Origin: Algoriphagus sp. NG3
Lineage (GTDB): Bacteria; Bacteroidota; Bacteroidia; Cytophagales; Cyclobacteriaceae
Length of the DNA stretch: 64,000 nucleotides
NCBI RefSeq assembly: GCF_034119865.1
Contig: NZ_CP139421.1
Span: 4,752,501 to 4,816,500 of the forward strand
Reading direction: 5' to 3'
Shown: positions 8,287 to 16,498 of the stretch, in pieces
How the letters are laid out: the number at the start of each line of letters is the position of its first letter
Numbering within the stretch: position 1 is the stretch's first letter
Position numbers and translations under genes: made by a program
Notes under the pieces: generated by a model
Seen by the model: the letters and a program-made list of their open reading frames with translations, nothing else
Told to the model about the DNA's origin: nothing
Database searches by the model: none

Positions 8287-8853
8287 TTACCCCCAATCCG
8301 CAGGTCTTCTAGCCTCGTATTCAGACATCCTATCCAGCAGTTCTGCAGGGTCATCCGAGACGATCAAAAGTTCTTCCTGCTCAGGATACATAAAACCCTC
8401 CTGCATGGCATGGTTCAGAAAGGCAATTAATTTATCATAATAGCCATTGACGTTGTAAAGTGCCAGTGGCTTCTGTATATAAAAAAGCTGGTTCAGCGTC
8501 ATGATCTCAAAAAGCTCCTCTAAAGTCCCTATTCCGCCTGGCATGGCAATAAAAGCATCTCCACGCTCGGCCATCAGCCACTTTCGGTCACGCATGGTTT
8601 CCACGATGATAAGTTCGGTACAGCCGCGGTGCGCCACTTCCCTATCCACCAATTTCTGAGGGATTATCCCCAACACTTCCTTGCCAGCTCCTAGCATTTC
8701 GTCCGCTATCACTCCCATCAATCCCACTCTTCCTGCCCCATAGACCAGGGAATGATCCCTCTTGATCATCTCCTGGGCCAGAGCCCGGGCGCCTGATTCA
8801 TAAACTTCACTGTCTCCTTTTCTAGAACCGCAATAGATGGTGATTTTACTCAT
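8287..8853 (-). CDS. LOG-family nucleoside 5'-monophosphate phosphoribohydrolase
   Basis: Proteins of this family (TIGR00730, Lonely Guy) cleave the N-glycosidic bond of nucleoside monophosphates, releasing a base and ribose 5-phosphate; plant and some bacterial members act on cytokinin ribotides. The 188-residue protein has the Rossmann-like core, the conserved MRDRKWLM helix (residues 87-94) and the signature PGGIGTLEE (105-113) that binds the phosphate and carries the catalytic Glu. The length is normal for the short class. A second, longer member with a PGGFGTMDE motif is encoded at 51668-52390. The physiological substrate cannot be read from the sequence. It is divergent from rdgB. Confidence 0.88.
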   Translation of the reverse strand: MSKITIYCGSRKGDSEVYESGARALAQEMIKRDHSLVYGAGRVGLMGVIADEMLGAGKEVLGIIPQKLVDREVAHRGCTELIIVETMRDRKWLMAERGDAFIAMPGGIGTLEELFEIMTLNQLFYIQKPLALYNVNGYYDKLIAFLNHAMQEGFMYPEQEELLIVSDDPAELLDRMSEYEARRPADWG

Positions 8854-9000
8854 GTGATTTGGGTATTATATGAAAATCGAAATTAAGCGAATCTATTTTC
8901 AATGCCCAGTCAAGCTTGAGAATTTACAAAAGCATAATGCAATAAATCTTTAGAAGGTTTTTTTTAAAAGAGGAATAGGGGCTTAGCGTGATTAAAATTC

Positions 9001-9008
9001 TATTTTTG
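9001..9008 (+). promoter_or_regulatory. Putative -7 promoter element of rdgB
   Basis: TATTTTTG, a full match to TAnnTTTG, with only 4 bases between it and the rdgB ATG. Confidence 0.5.
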
Positions 9009-9012
9009 GACT

Positions 9013-9588
9013 ATGAAAATTTGCTTTGCCACAAACAACTTAAAGAAAATCGAGGAAGTGAAAGCTGCACTTGGAGAGGGCTTCGAAATAGTCTCACTGC
9101 AAGCTATTGGATGCATGGAAGAGCTTCCAGAAACCGGGGATACCCTGGAGCATAATGCTTTTCAAAAGGCCAGATATGTAAAAGAGCATTATGGAGTGGA
9201 TTGCTTTGCTGATGATACAGGACTGGAAGTGGATGCGCTGGAAGGGCAGCCGGGAGTTTACTCCGGCAGATATGCCGGTGAGCCTAGAAGTGATGAGCGT
9301 AATATTGAGCTATTGCTGAGTAATCTTGAAAACACTTCCCTACGCAATGCCCGATTCAAAACAGTCATAGCACTATTGCTTCGGGACGAGGAGTATAAAT
9401 TTGAGGGAATTGCAGAAGGGGAAATTTTAAGGGAAAGGACTGGAAATGGAGGATTTGGCTACGATCCTGTTTTTGTGCCGAAAGGATTTGATCGGTCTTT
9501 TGCGGAGATGAATCTAGCGGAAAAGAACGCCATTTCTCATCGGGGAAAAGCTGTCAGTGAGCTTATTGCTTTTTTAAGCCATATATAA
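9013..9588 (+). CDS. rdgB: XTP/dITP diphosphatase (non-canonical purine NTPase)
   Basis: The enzyme removes inosine, xanthosine and related triphosphates from the nucleotide pool by hydrolysing them to the monophosphate and pyrophosphate, which protects DNA and RNA. The 191-residue protein is typical. It begins MKICFATNNLKK, with the nucleotide-binding TNNxxK motif at residues 7-12, and has the metal-binding DDTGLEVDAL at 67-76, FGYDPVF near 143 and SHRGKA near 175. It lies 38 bases upstream of udk, another nucleotide-metabolism gene on the same strand. Since udk has its own promoter element, the two may be transcribed both together and separately. Confidence 0.95.
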   Translation: MKICFATNNLKKIEEVKAALGEGFEIVSLQAIGCMEELPETGDTLEHNAFQKARYVKEHYGVDCFADDTGLEVDALEGQPGVYSGRYAGEPRSDERNIELLLSNLENTSLRNARFKTVIALLLRDEEYKFEGIAEGEILRERTGNGGFGYDPVFVPKGFDRSFAEMNLAEKNAISHRGKAVSELIAFLSHI

Positions 9589-9613
9589 TTCTGTGATAAG
9601 CCGAAAATCAGCA

Positions 9614-9621
9614 TAACTTTG
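9614..9621 (+). promoter_or_regulatory. Putative -7 promoter element of udk
   Basis: TAACTTTG with 5 bases between it and the udk ATG, in the short rdgB-udk gap. Confidence 0.5.
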
Positions 9622-9626
9622 CCCTT

Positions 9627-10244
9627 ATGAAGAAACCATTCATTGTAGGAATTACAGGCGGCTCGGCCTCAGGGAAAACACTTTTTTTGGAGCGTTTGCT
9701 AAATTCATTTGAGGATGGTGAAGTTTGCTTGATTTCCCAGGACAATTATTACAAACCCCGCGAATTGCAGCCTATAGATGAACATGGGGTGTATAATTTT
9801 GACAGACCGGAAAGTATAGATTTTGAAGAATACGCTGCCGATATCCGCAAAATCCAGGCTGGAGAAACGGTGCTGCGTGAGGAATATACATTCAACAATG
9901 CAGCTAAAAAACCCAAAATGCTGACATTTAACTCCGCCCCGGTGGTAGTGGTCGAAGGGATTTTTGTGTTGTATTACCCGGAACTGGCCAACCTTCTGGA
10001 TTTGAAGGTTTTTATAGATGCAAAGGACCACATCAAACTGAAGCGGAGGATCATTAGGGATAAAGTAGAACGGGGATATGATTTGGATGATGTGCTTTAT
10101 CGCTATGAACAGCACGTGATGCCTACTTATGAGAAATACATCAAGCCTTTTATGAACGATGCCGATCTGATCGTTCCGAATAATCAGAGTTTCGATAAAG
10201 CACTGGAAGTCATCCGGACCTACTTACGCTCCAAGCTAGTTTGA
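9627..10244 (+). CDS. udk: Uridine kinase
   Basis: The enzyme phosphorylates uridine and cytidine to UMP and CMP in pyrimidine salvage. The 205-residue protein starts with a P-loop GGSASGKT at residues 11-18, followed by the SQDNYY motif near residue 37 and the NFDRPESIDF motif near 60 that bind the nucleoside, then the lid region with RRIIRDKVERG. All family landmarks are present and the length is usual. It follows rdgB closely. The start is fixed by the promoter element 5 bases upstream and by the immediate P-loop. Confidence 0.93.
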   Translation: MKKPFIVGITGGSASGKTLFLERLLNSFEDGEVCLISQDNYYKPRELQPIDEHGVYNFDRPESIDFEEYAADIRKIQAGETVLREEYTFNNAAKKPKMLTFNSAPVVVVEGIFVLYYPELANLLDLKVFIDAKDHIKLKRRIIRDKVERGYDLDDVLYRYEQHVMPTYEKYIKPFMNDADLIVPNNQSFDKALEVIRTYLRSKLV

Positions 10245-10355
10245 TTTAGCAGGTGCTGTTCTTTAACAATCAATTGATTTTTAGTATATTGCCCTGATTC
10301 TTTCCGGGAAACACAGAAATTCTTACAGGAAAAACACAGGTTTTAAATATTTGGC

Positions 10356-10363
10356 TATATTTG
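10356..10363 (+). promoter_or_regulatory. Putative -7 promoter element of the 10370 gene
   Basis: TATATTTG with 6 bases between it and the ATG at 10370; this also argues for that ATG over the upstream TTG at 10361. Confidence 0.5.
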
Positions 10364-10369
10364 CGCCGC

Positions 10370-10726
10370 ATGAAAGTATCAAAACGAAATAGCAACCTAT
10401 TCCAACAGCGCCTCACGGTAATGCTGGCGTTGCTGTTATGTTTGTTTATTTCCAGCATAGAATACATACCTGAGGCAGCAGAAGGAGTGAAAGTCGAAAA
10501 GAAAGACCAGGCTACTTCCAATGATCAGGATCAGACTTTTTTGAATGTTGCAGTGGATGCGGTAGTGCCTTTTGTAGTACATGTATCCCATAGCCTTCTA
10601 TATCTTATTCACGAAGTGGTGAATTTTGAAGGGGCTACATTAATTAGTGAAGCGACTTCCGTTTTTCAGCCAAACCAACTTGGCGAAATACTTTTTGAGC
10701 GGATCATTTCCACTAAAGGGCCCTAA
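10370..10726 (+). CDS. Small hypothetical protein with a hydrophobic N-terminus
   Basis: Family not recognised. The 118-residue product has a positively charged N-terminus (KVSKRNSN), a hydrophobic segment at about residues 14-32 that could be a signal anchor, a charged linker rich in Lys and Asp, and a second hydrophobic stretch around 55-82 (NVAVDAVVPFVVHV) that may be a second helix or amphipathic. It is probably an inner-membrane or periplasmic protein. The ATG at 10370 is preferred to the TTG at 10361 because a TATATTTG promoter element lies just upstream. It precedes secDF by about 90 bases on the same strand; whether the two are functionally linked is unknown. Confidence 0.7.
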   Translation: MKVSKRNSNLFQQRLTVMLALLLCLFISSIEYIPEAAEGVKVEKKDQATSNDQDQTFLNVAVDAVVPFVVHVSHSLLYLIHEVVNFEGATLISEATSVFQPNQLGEILFERIISTKGP

Positions 10727-10818
10727 TACCAAGTTATTTCCGGCTTCCACAACGCCTGACTGATTTGCAGTCAAGCCATTAATCTGTATTTACAATCAAA
10801 TAATAATTTCAATTTCCC

Positions 10819-13791
10819 ATGCAAAACAAAGGTGTCATTGTGTTTTTGACAGTGATCGTTACGGCACTATGCCTGTACTATCTGTCATTCACATTTGTAT
10901 CAAACAATATCCAGCAAAAAGCCCAGGAATACGCTACTGATGCGTCTGGCAATGTGGATTTCTCCAAGAGACAAAGCTATCTGGATTCTATCTGGAGAGC
11001 ACCGGTTTATAAGTTTCTAGGCGCTGATTATACCTTCCAGGAGGTAAAGGAAACAGAACTTGGATTAGGCCTTGACCTTCAGGGCGGGATGCATGTTACG
11101 CTTGCGGTTTCTCCGGTAGAAATCGTCAAAGGTCTTGCAGGCAATCCAAAAGATGCCGCTTTCAACAAATCAGTGGAAGAAGCCAAAGAAGAAGCAAAAA
11201 CATCTACAACCAAGTTTGTTGATTTGTTTTATGCTGCATGGCAGAGAAACAGCCCAGGAGAAAAATTAAGTGGGATTTTCGCCACAGCGGCAAACAGAGG
11301 AAGGATTTCTCTGGATACTTCTGATTCAGATATCCTTGATATCCTAGATAGAGAAATAGAGAATGCAATAGAGCGTTCATTCAATATCCTTAGAACCCGT
11401 ATCGATAGATTCGGTACTTCCCAGCCAAACATTCAAAGGATCCAAGGATCAGGACGTATCCAAATCGAACTTCCTGGAGTGGACAACCAGGAAAGAGTGA
11501 GGAATCTCCTTCAGGGAGTGGCCAAGCTACAGTTCTGGGAAGTGGCAGAGGCAAATGAAATCGGAGGTGCTCTGGAATCAGTAAACAGTGCCTGGGTAGC
11601 TGCTAACAAATCAGCACAGCCTACAGCAGCAGACACTGTAGCTACAGAGGATCTTTCTGAAGAGGATTCCTTGAGAAATGCACTGGAAAAGCAACTTGCC
11701 GAAATAGACCCTTCTAATGCAGGTGAGAATAATGTTTCTCCGTTGTTCAGCTTGCTTAAGCCTAATGCCGGTTTGGCGTATGAGCTACGGGACACCATGG
11801 CGATCAATCGTATCCTGAAAAACAAGGATTATGCTGCATTAATGCCGAGAGATATTAAGCTGATGTGGGGCGTGAAGCCTTTCGCAGCCAATGACGGTAC
11901 CGAAGCTCTGGAGCTATTTGCAATCAAGGCTGTAAGAGGAACTGATCAGGCTCCACTTGAAGGTGATGTAGTGACTGATGCACGTCAGGTATTGGATCAA
12001 AAATCCAGACCTGCCGTATCCATGCAAATGAATGCTGACGGCGCCAGAAAATGGAGAAAGCTTACAGCAGAGAACATTGGCAGAAGAATCGCTGTCGTAT
12101 TGGATGACTATGTTTACACAGCTCCAGTAGTAAATGGAGAGATTCCTACCGGACAATCTGAAATCTCAGGAAATTTCTCCCTTCAGGAAGCACAGGATTT
12201 GGCCAATATCCTAAAGTCGGGTTCCCTTCCGGCTCCTACCCAGATCGTAGAAGAGAGCATTATCGGCCCAACATTGGGTAAGGAAGCCCTTAATCAAGGA
12301 TTGCTTTCCATGGTAGCAGGTCTTACAATTGTAGTGTTGTTTATGATAGCATACTATGCCAAGGGTGGCTTTGTAGCCATCGCGGCCTTGGTGTTCAACA
12401 TCTTCTTTATTTTAGGAATCCTTGCACAATTAGGCACAGCCTTGACACTTCCTGGTATTGCAGGTATTGTATTGACTATAGGTATGTCGATTGACGCAAA
12501 CGTCCTGATCTTTGAGCGGATCAAGGAAGAGCTTCGAAATGGAGTGGGCCTTTTGGCGGCAATCAATGCAGGTTACAATAAAGCATTCTCTGCTATCTTG
12601 GATTCCAACGTGACCACCTTCCTTACAGGTGCGATTCTATTTGCTTTGGGACAGGGTCCGGTGAAGGGCTTTGCCATTGTATTGATGATCGGTATCGCTT
12701 CTTCTTTCTTCTCTTCGGTATTCATCACCCGAGTGATCGTATCTTGGATGAGCAAGAAAGGTGACAATAGCTCAATCAGCTTTGCTACACCATTCTCCAA
12801 AAACGCACTAAGTGCGCTGAATTTCGATTTCATGGCCAAAAGAAAAGTGGCTTATCTGATCTCTACTTCTATTATTGTGATCGGTTTGGGAATAGCCCTT
12901 GTCAATGGGTTGAAATTTGGTGTTGACTTTACAGGAGGCCGCTCGTATATCGTGGCTTTCGATGAGCCTATGGCTGCTTCTGACTTGAAATCTGGTCTGG
13001 ATGGAGAGTTCGATGGATCGGTAGAAGTAAAGACCTACGGGTCTAGCAATACCTTGAAAGTGACTACTTCTTATTTAGTGAATGAAGATGATTCCGAGTC
13101 AAACCTAGAGGTAGAGAGCAAAGTTAAAGAAGGAATTGCGGCAGTTACCGGACTGACATTCACTGAGGATGCAGCATCACTGGCAGCTGGTCAATTTGCT
13201 ATCACTGGCTCATCTAAAGTTGGTGCAACCGTAGCCGACGACATCAAGTCTTCATCAGCGGAAGCGATGGTGGTGGCTTTGGTGGCCATATTCCTTTACA
13301 TCTTGCTTAGATTCCGTAAGTGGCAGTTCTCCTTGGCATCTATTATTGCCTTGATTCACGATACCTTGTTTGTGATTGCTGCCTTCGCTATCGCTAGTGC
13401 ATTTGGTGCCACTTTCGAAATCGATCAGGTATTCATTGCGGCCTTGCTTACAGTGATAGGTTATTCTATTAACGATACCGTGATTGTATTTGACCGTATC
13501 CGTGAAAATATAGAGATCAAAGGAGTAAATAAACTGGTGAAGGTCTTTAACGATTCCATCAATCAGACGCTAGGCCGTACCTTGATCACCTCATTTACCA
13601 CCTTGATTGTAGTGATTGTGCTATTGATCTTCGGTGGGGAAGTATTGAGAGGTTTCTCATTCGCTCTATTTATTGGTGTTCTGGTAGGTACTTACTCTTC
13701 CGTCTATATCGCTACTCCTATCGTAGTGGATTTGATGAAAAGGGAGCTTGACCAGGAAAATGCGGATAAGGAAGCTAAAAAGCTGGCTTAA
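10819..13791 (+). CDS. secDF: Fused protein translocase subunit SecDF
   Basis: This protein uses the proton gradient to help the SecYEG channel export proteins. At 990 residues it joins SecD and SecF in one chain, as is usual in Bacteroidota. The first membrane helix is at about residues 4-26, the SecD motif GLGLDLQGG at 82-90, a large periplasmic domain follows, then the SecD helix bundle (about 490-660). The SecF half starts near 670 with its own helix, the FGVDFTGGRS motif at about 700-709, and the last helix bundle to about 970. Twelve membrane helices are expected. A long acidic insertion in the SecD periplasmic domain (around residues 255-300) is lineage-variable. A strong hairpin terminator follows. 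Confidence 0.96.
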   Translation: MQNKGVIVFLTVIVTALCLYYLSFTFVSNNIQQKAQEYATDASGNVDFSKRQSYLDSIWRAPVYKFLGADYTFQEVKETELGLGLDLQGGMHVTLAVSPVEIVKGLAGNPKDAAFNKSVEEAKEEAKTSTTKFVDLFYAAWQRNSPGEKLSGIFATAANRGRISLDTSDSDILDILDREIENAIERSFNILRTRIDRFGTSQPNIQRIQGSGRIQIELPGVDNQERVRNLLQGVAKLQFWEVAEANEIGGALESVNSAWVAANKSAQPTAADTVATEDLSEEDSLRNALEKQLAEIDPSNAGENNVSPLFSLLKPNAGLAYELRDTMAINRILKNKDYAALMPRDIKLMWGVKPFAANDGTEALELFAIKAVRGTDQAPLEGDVVTDARQVLDQKSRPAVSMQMNADGARKWRKLTAENIGRRIAVVLDDYVYTAPVVNGEIPTGQSEISGNFSLQEAQDLANILKSGSLPAPTQIVEESIIGPTLGKEALNQGLLSMVAGLTIVVLFMIAYYAKGGFVAIAALVFNIFFILGILAQLGTALTLPGIAGIVLTIGMSIDANVLIFERIKEELRNGVGLLAAINAGYNKAFSAILDSNVTTFLTGAILFALGQGPVKGFAIVLMIGIASSFFSSVFITRVIVSWMSKKGDNSSISFATPFSKNALSALNFDFMAKRKVAYLISTSIIVIGLGIALVNGLKFGVDFTGGRSYIVAFDEPMAASDLKSGLDGEFDGSVEVKTYGSSNTLKVTTSYLVNEDDSESNLEVESKVKEGIAAVTGLTFTEDAASLAAGQFAITGSSKVGATVADDIKSSSAEAMVVALVAIFLYILLRFRKWQFSLASIIALIHDTLFVIAAFAIASAFGATFEIDQVFIAALLTVIGYSINDTVIVFDRIRENIEIKGVNKLVKVFNDSINQTLGRTLITSFTTLIVVIVLLIFGGEVLRGFSFALFIGVLVGTYSSVYIATPIVVDLMKRELDQENADKEAKKLA

Positions 13792-13810
13792 TTTCTTTTT
13801 ATATTTGTTA

Positions 13811-13845
13811 AAAAAAGGAGTGGGATACGATCTCACTCCTTTTTT
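13811..13845 (+). terminator. Intrinsic terminator of secDF
   Basis: A 16-bp stem with one mismatch, a 3-base loop and six terminal T bases, 19 bases after the secDF stop codon. Confidence 0.85.
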
Positions 13846-13906
13846 ATTGCCTAGTGGTAGAGTTTATTCTTATCTTTTGGGGAATATTCTTAATAAACCC
13901 CAAAAC

Positions 13907-14311
13907 ATGAAAATCGACAAAAAAGACTTTGAGGCTATGAAAGCCAAGTATGACACCGAAGTCAAAAAAGGAAAGCCAGCCACAGGGACTAAAAAGAAAG
14001 ATAAAACCAATCAAACTGACTGGATATTTATAGATAGAGAAACCCTGGAGGGGCTATTGGCTAAAGCTGACAAAGACCCTAAGGTGGGAGGAATACAGTT
14101 TTACTTCACCGAATACACCGAGGAAACCGCTGAAAAAACCCATCCAAGGGAGGGAGCGGCCTATTGCGGGCAGTTAACCTTAGTGATGCGTGCAGCTAAC
14201 CTAAAGGAAAAAAAGCTTCTTTCGGTAGGGGAAGGTAGTGTTAAGGATGAATATGAAAATGGAGGAATGTCATGCCCATATACTTGTGAACCTGAGCCTA
14301 CTGATAGCTAA
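13907..14311 (+). CDS. Small hypothetical protein, first gene of a sensory module
   Basis: Family not recognised. The 134-residue product is soluble with no signal peptide; residues 1-40 are very rich in Lys, and a central part (about 45-80) with DPKVGGIQFYFTEYTEE looks like a folded beta domain. A Cys in AAYCGQL and a C-terminal pair (Cys123, Cys127 in CPYTC) could bind metal or form a disulphide. The frame is open further upstream into secDF, but the ATG at 13907 lies after the secDF terminator and gives a sensible start. The stop is 2 bases before a membrane protein that itself overlaps a histidine kinase, so all four genes are probably one transcript and this protein may be a ligand or partner of the sensor. 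Confidence 0.75.
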   Translation: MKIDKKDFEAMKAKYDTEVKKGKPATGTKKKDKTNQTDWIFIDRETLEGLLAKADKDPKVGGIQFYFTEYTEETAEKTHPREGAAYCGQLTLVMRAANLKEKKLLSVGEGSVKDEYENGGMSCPYTCEPEPTDS

Positions 14312-14313
14312 AA

Positions 14314-15072
14314 ATGGATCCCAGGTTTGTTCAGGCATTTCTATCCACCTATTTGATAACTATTGATATACTTGCAGTCTTAGGCATAATCTTCTTTTTG
14401 CGACTTGCTAAGGATCAAAGATCTCAATTGGGTTTCTGGCTTCCTTTTTTAATTCTAGTAATTACAGTTTTAGGGGATAATTTTGGAGGCTATGCCAACT
14501 ATAACTATGAGTTCAAGAAGGCAGTGAACGCTTATCTCGGGAATACAGAATTTCCCAGGTATTCTCTATGGTTAAAAAATGTGGTTGGAATACAACTACT
14601 GACGATATTCTATTTTTTCTTAATAAAGTCATGGCTGGAGCCCACCAAAAAGAAATACATTAACTGGATGCTGATTACGTTTGTAATAAGTAGCCAAGTC
14701 ATACAATTTTCCGGCCTAGAGCCTATTTACTGGTTTCAGCCTATTATATTCTCCATAGGGGCTAATATGATTCTGGTGGGGTGCGGGCTCTACTTTGTTG
14801 GATTGATGACGAATGATAGATACCTCAATTCTAATCCCCTGCGGTTGATCTCCTTTTGGCAGATGACTTTTCTTCTCTTCACCTACTCTTTAACTTACAT
14901 CAACGATGTAGCTATGCCATTTATGGTGAGTTATAATTACGAACTTGGTAAGTCAATGTATCAGATCAATAATGTAATGATTGTTTGTAATTTAACAATA
15001 TTAGTGCTGACCATTGCCTCGCCAAAGCTTCCCAAACTATTTGAACGAGAACCATCCTATGGATTCAGTTGA
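14314..15072 (+). CDS. Seven-helix membrane protein, putative sensory partner of a histidine kinase
   Basis: I recognise no named family. The 252-residue protein is mostly hydrophobic, with about seven membrane helices (roughly residues 8-30, 41-58, 91-112, 120-140, 145-166, 180-200, 218-238) and short polar loops. It starts 2 bases after the preceding gene and its last 14 bases overlap the start of a histidine kinase whose own membrane part is a single helix. The arrangement suggests that this protein supplies a membrane sensing domain that in other systems is fused to the kinase. That role is inference. No catalytic motif is seen. Confidence 0.75.
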   Translation: MDPRFVQAFLSTYLITIDILAVLGIIFFLRLAKDQRSQLGFWLPFLILVITVLGDNFGGYANYNYEFKKAVNAYLGNTEFPRYSLWLKNVVGIQLLTIFYFFLIKSWLEPTKKKYINWMLITFVISSQVIQFSGLEPIYWFQPIIFSIGANMILVGCGLYFVGLMTNDRYLNSNPLRLISFWQMTFLLFTYSLTYINDVAMPFMVSYNYELGKSMYQINNVMIVCNLTILVLTIASPKLPKLFEREPSYGFS

Positions 15073-15814
15073 AAGCCAGGTTTACATAATCATCTTTTCC
15101 ACCTTGTTTCTAGGAGGAATCATGTCCACTTTTGTGATAGCTATGGTCTTTATCCACAGACAGCGGCAGGCCCAAAACCGTCAGAAAGTGGATCAGATCA
15201 AATCGGAGCATGAGAAAACCTTGCTGAATATAGAAAATGAGATACAGCAAGACACACTTGCGCAGATTGGAAGGGAACTGCACGACAATATCGGCCAGCT
15301 GCTTTCATTGGCCAAGCTTAATTTTGGTTCGCTCAAGCCAGAGAAGCATGTCGAGGGAAAAGAGATTTTGAATCAGGTGATTCAGGAAGTCCGTGGATTA
15401 TCCAAGACGTTAAATCTGGATTGGGTAGAATCCATCAGCATCAATGAATTTGTAGCACAGCAATTAGACCGAATACAAAACACCGGTTTCTGTGAAACCA
15501 TGCTGGAAGCAGATTTTGAGCTTGTGGATCTTCCGAAGGAGCAAAAATTAGTATTAATACGTGTGATACAGGAGTCCCTTAATAACGCAATGAAGCATGC
15601 CTCCCCGGATAAAATCCTCATAAAAATCCATCAGAATGACCTAGCTAAGCAAATCCGGATTCAGGATGACGGGAAGGGATTTGATGCCTCCCTTCAGACT
15701 AGCGGAAGCGGAATGTACAATCTCAAGAAGAGAATGAAGACTATAGGAGGTGAATTTGAACTGACTTCTGCTGTCGGAAAAGGAACAGAAATCATATTAA
15801 CCTTGCCTAATTAG
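15059..15814 (+). CDS. Sensor histidine kinase, HisKA_3/NarX type
   Basis: The 251-residue kinase has one N-terminal membrane helix (about residues 9-32), a coiled-coil linker, the dimerisation and phosphoacceptor domain with GRELHDNIGQ (His75), and a C-terminal HATPase domain with the N box LNNAMKHA, the G1 motif DDGKGFD and the G2 region GSGMYNLKKRM. This is the NarL-pairing class of kinase, and a LuxR-type regulator follows 55 bases downstream, so the two form a two-component system. The start is the ATG at 15059, overlapping the preceding gene by 14 bases; a TTG at 15014 would extend it by 15 residues without adding a feature. It has no large sensor domain of its own. Confidence 0.92.
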   Translation: MDSVESQVYIIIFSTLFLGGIMSTFVIAMVFIHRQRQAQNRQKVDQIKSEHEKTLLNIENEIQQDTLAQIGRELHDNIGQLLSLAKLNFGSLKPEKHVEGKEILNQVIQEVRGLSKTLNLDWVESISINEFVAQQLDRIQNTGFCETMLEADFELVDLPKEQKLVLIRVIQESLNNAMKHASPDKILIKIHQNDLAKQIRIQDDGKGFDASLQTSGSGMYNLKKRMKTIGGEFELTSAVGKGTEIILTLPN

Positions 15815-15869
15815 ATTTAAGAGTATAATTTGAGGCTTAATCTCCCCACAGTACTAATTACCCTTACTC

Positions 15870-16496
15870 ATGATCAGGATTGCCCTGGCCGATGACCATA
15901 AATTATTTGCGAAAGGAATAGAAGGTATTCTTGAAGAAGAAGCGGACTTTCTTGTCGTCGGCGTTTTTCCCAATGGAAGAGAGCTTTGCGACTATCTGGC
16001 CAAAAACCAGCCAGATGTCGTATTGACGGATCTCAACATGCCCATTATGGATGGTTTTGGAGTGTTGGAGCACTGCAAAAAAAAGTATCCTCATGTGAAG
16101 GTAATAGTACTTTCCATGTACGATGAGGAGAAAATCTATAAGCAGTGCCTGGACAAAAAGGCAGATGCATTTATACTCAAGGATGCGGATCCGGATGAGT
16201 TGATTTTTACTATTCATGAAGTTTATGAAGGGAGACACATCCTTAATTTTGACAGGGTGAAAAAGCAGGCTATCCAAGGAGCTTATTTTGATGCGTTCCG
16301 TATGAAATACAAACTTTCGCGCAGAGAGACGGAAATCATCCAGCTGATCAAAGATGGGATTCAGAATAAAAGCATTGCCGAAATGCTCAATTTGAGCAAG
16401 CAAACTGTGGAGACCCATCGTAAAAACATCCATCAGAAACTTCAGGTCAGTTCACGGATAGAGTTGGTGAACAAAGCCCACGAAATGAATATTTAA
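15870..16496 (+). CDS. Response regulator, NarL/FixJ (LuxR) family
   Basis: The 208-residue protein has an N-terminal receiver domain with the acidic pair in ADDH (residues 8-9), the phosphoacceptor Asp54 in VLTDLNMP, and the conserved Lys near residue 105 in ILKDAD. The C-terminal half is a LuxR-type helix-turn-helix with LSRRETEIIQLIKDG and SKQTVETHRKNIHQKL. It should bind DNA when phosphorylated by the kinase encoded 55 bases upstream. The stop codon is 2 bases before the oxidoreductase gene, so that gene may be part of the same transcript. The target genes are not evident. Confidence 0.93.
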   Translation: MIRIALADDHKLFAKGIEGILEEEADFLVVGVFPNGRELCDYLAKNQPDVVLTDLNMPIMDGFGVLEHCKKKYPHVKVIVLSMYDEEKIYKQCLDKKADAFILKDADPDELIFTIHEVYEGRHILNFDRVKKQAIQGAYFDAFRMKYKLSRRETEIIQLIKDGIQNKSIAEMLNLSKQTVETHRKNIHQKLQVSSRIELVNKAHEMNI

Positions 16497-16498
16497 CC

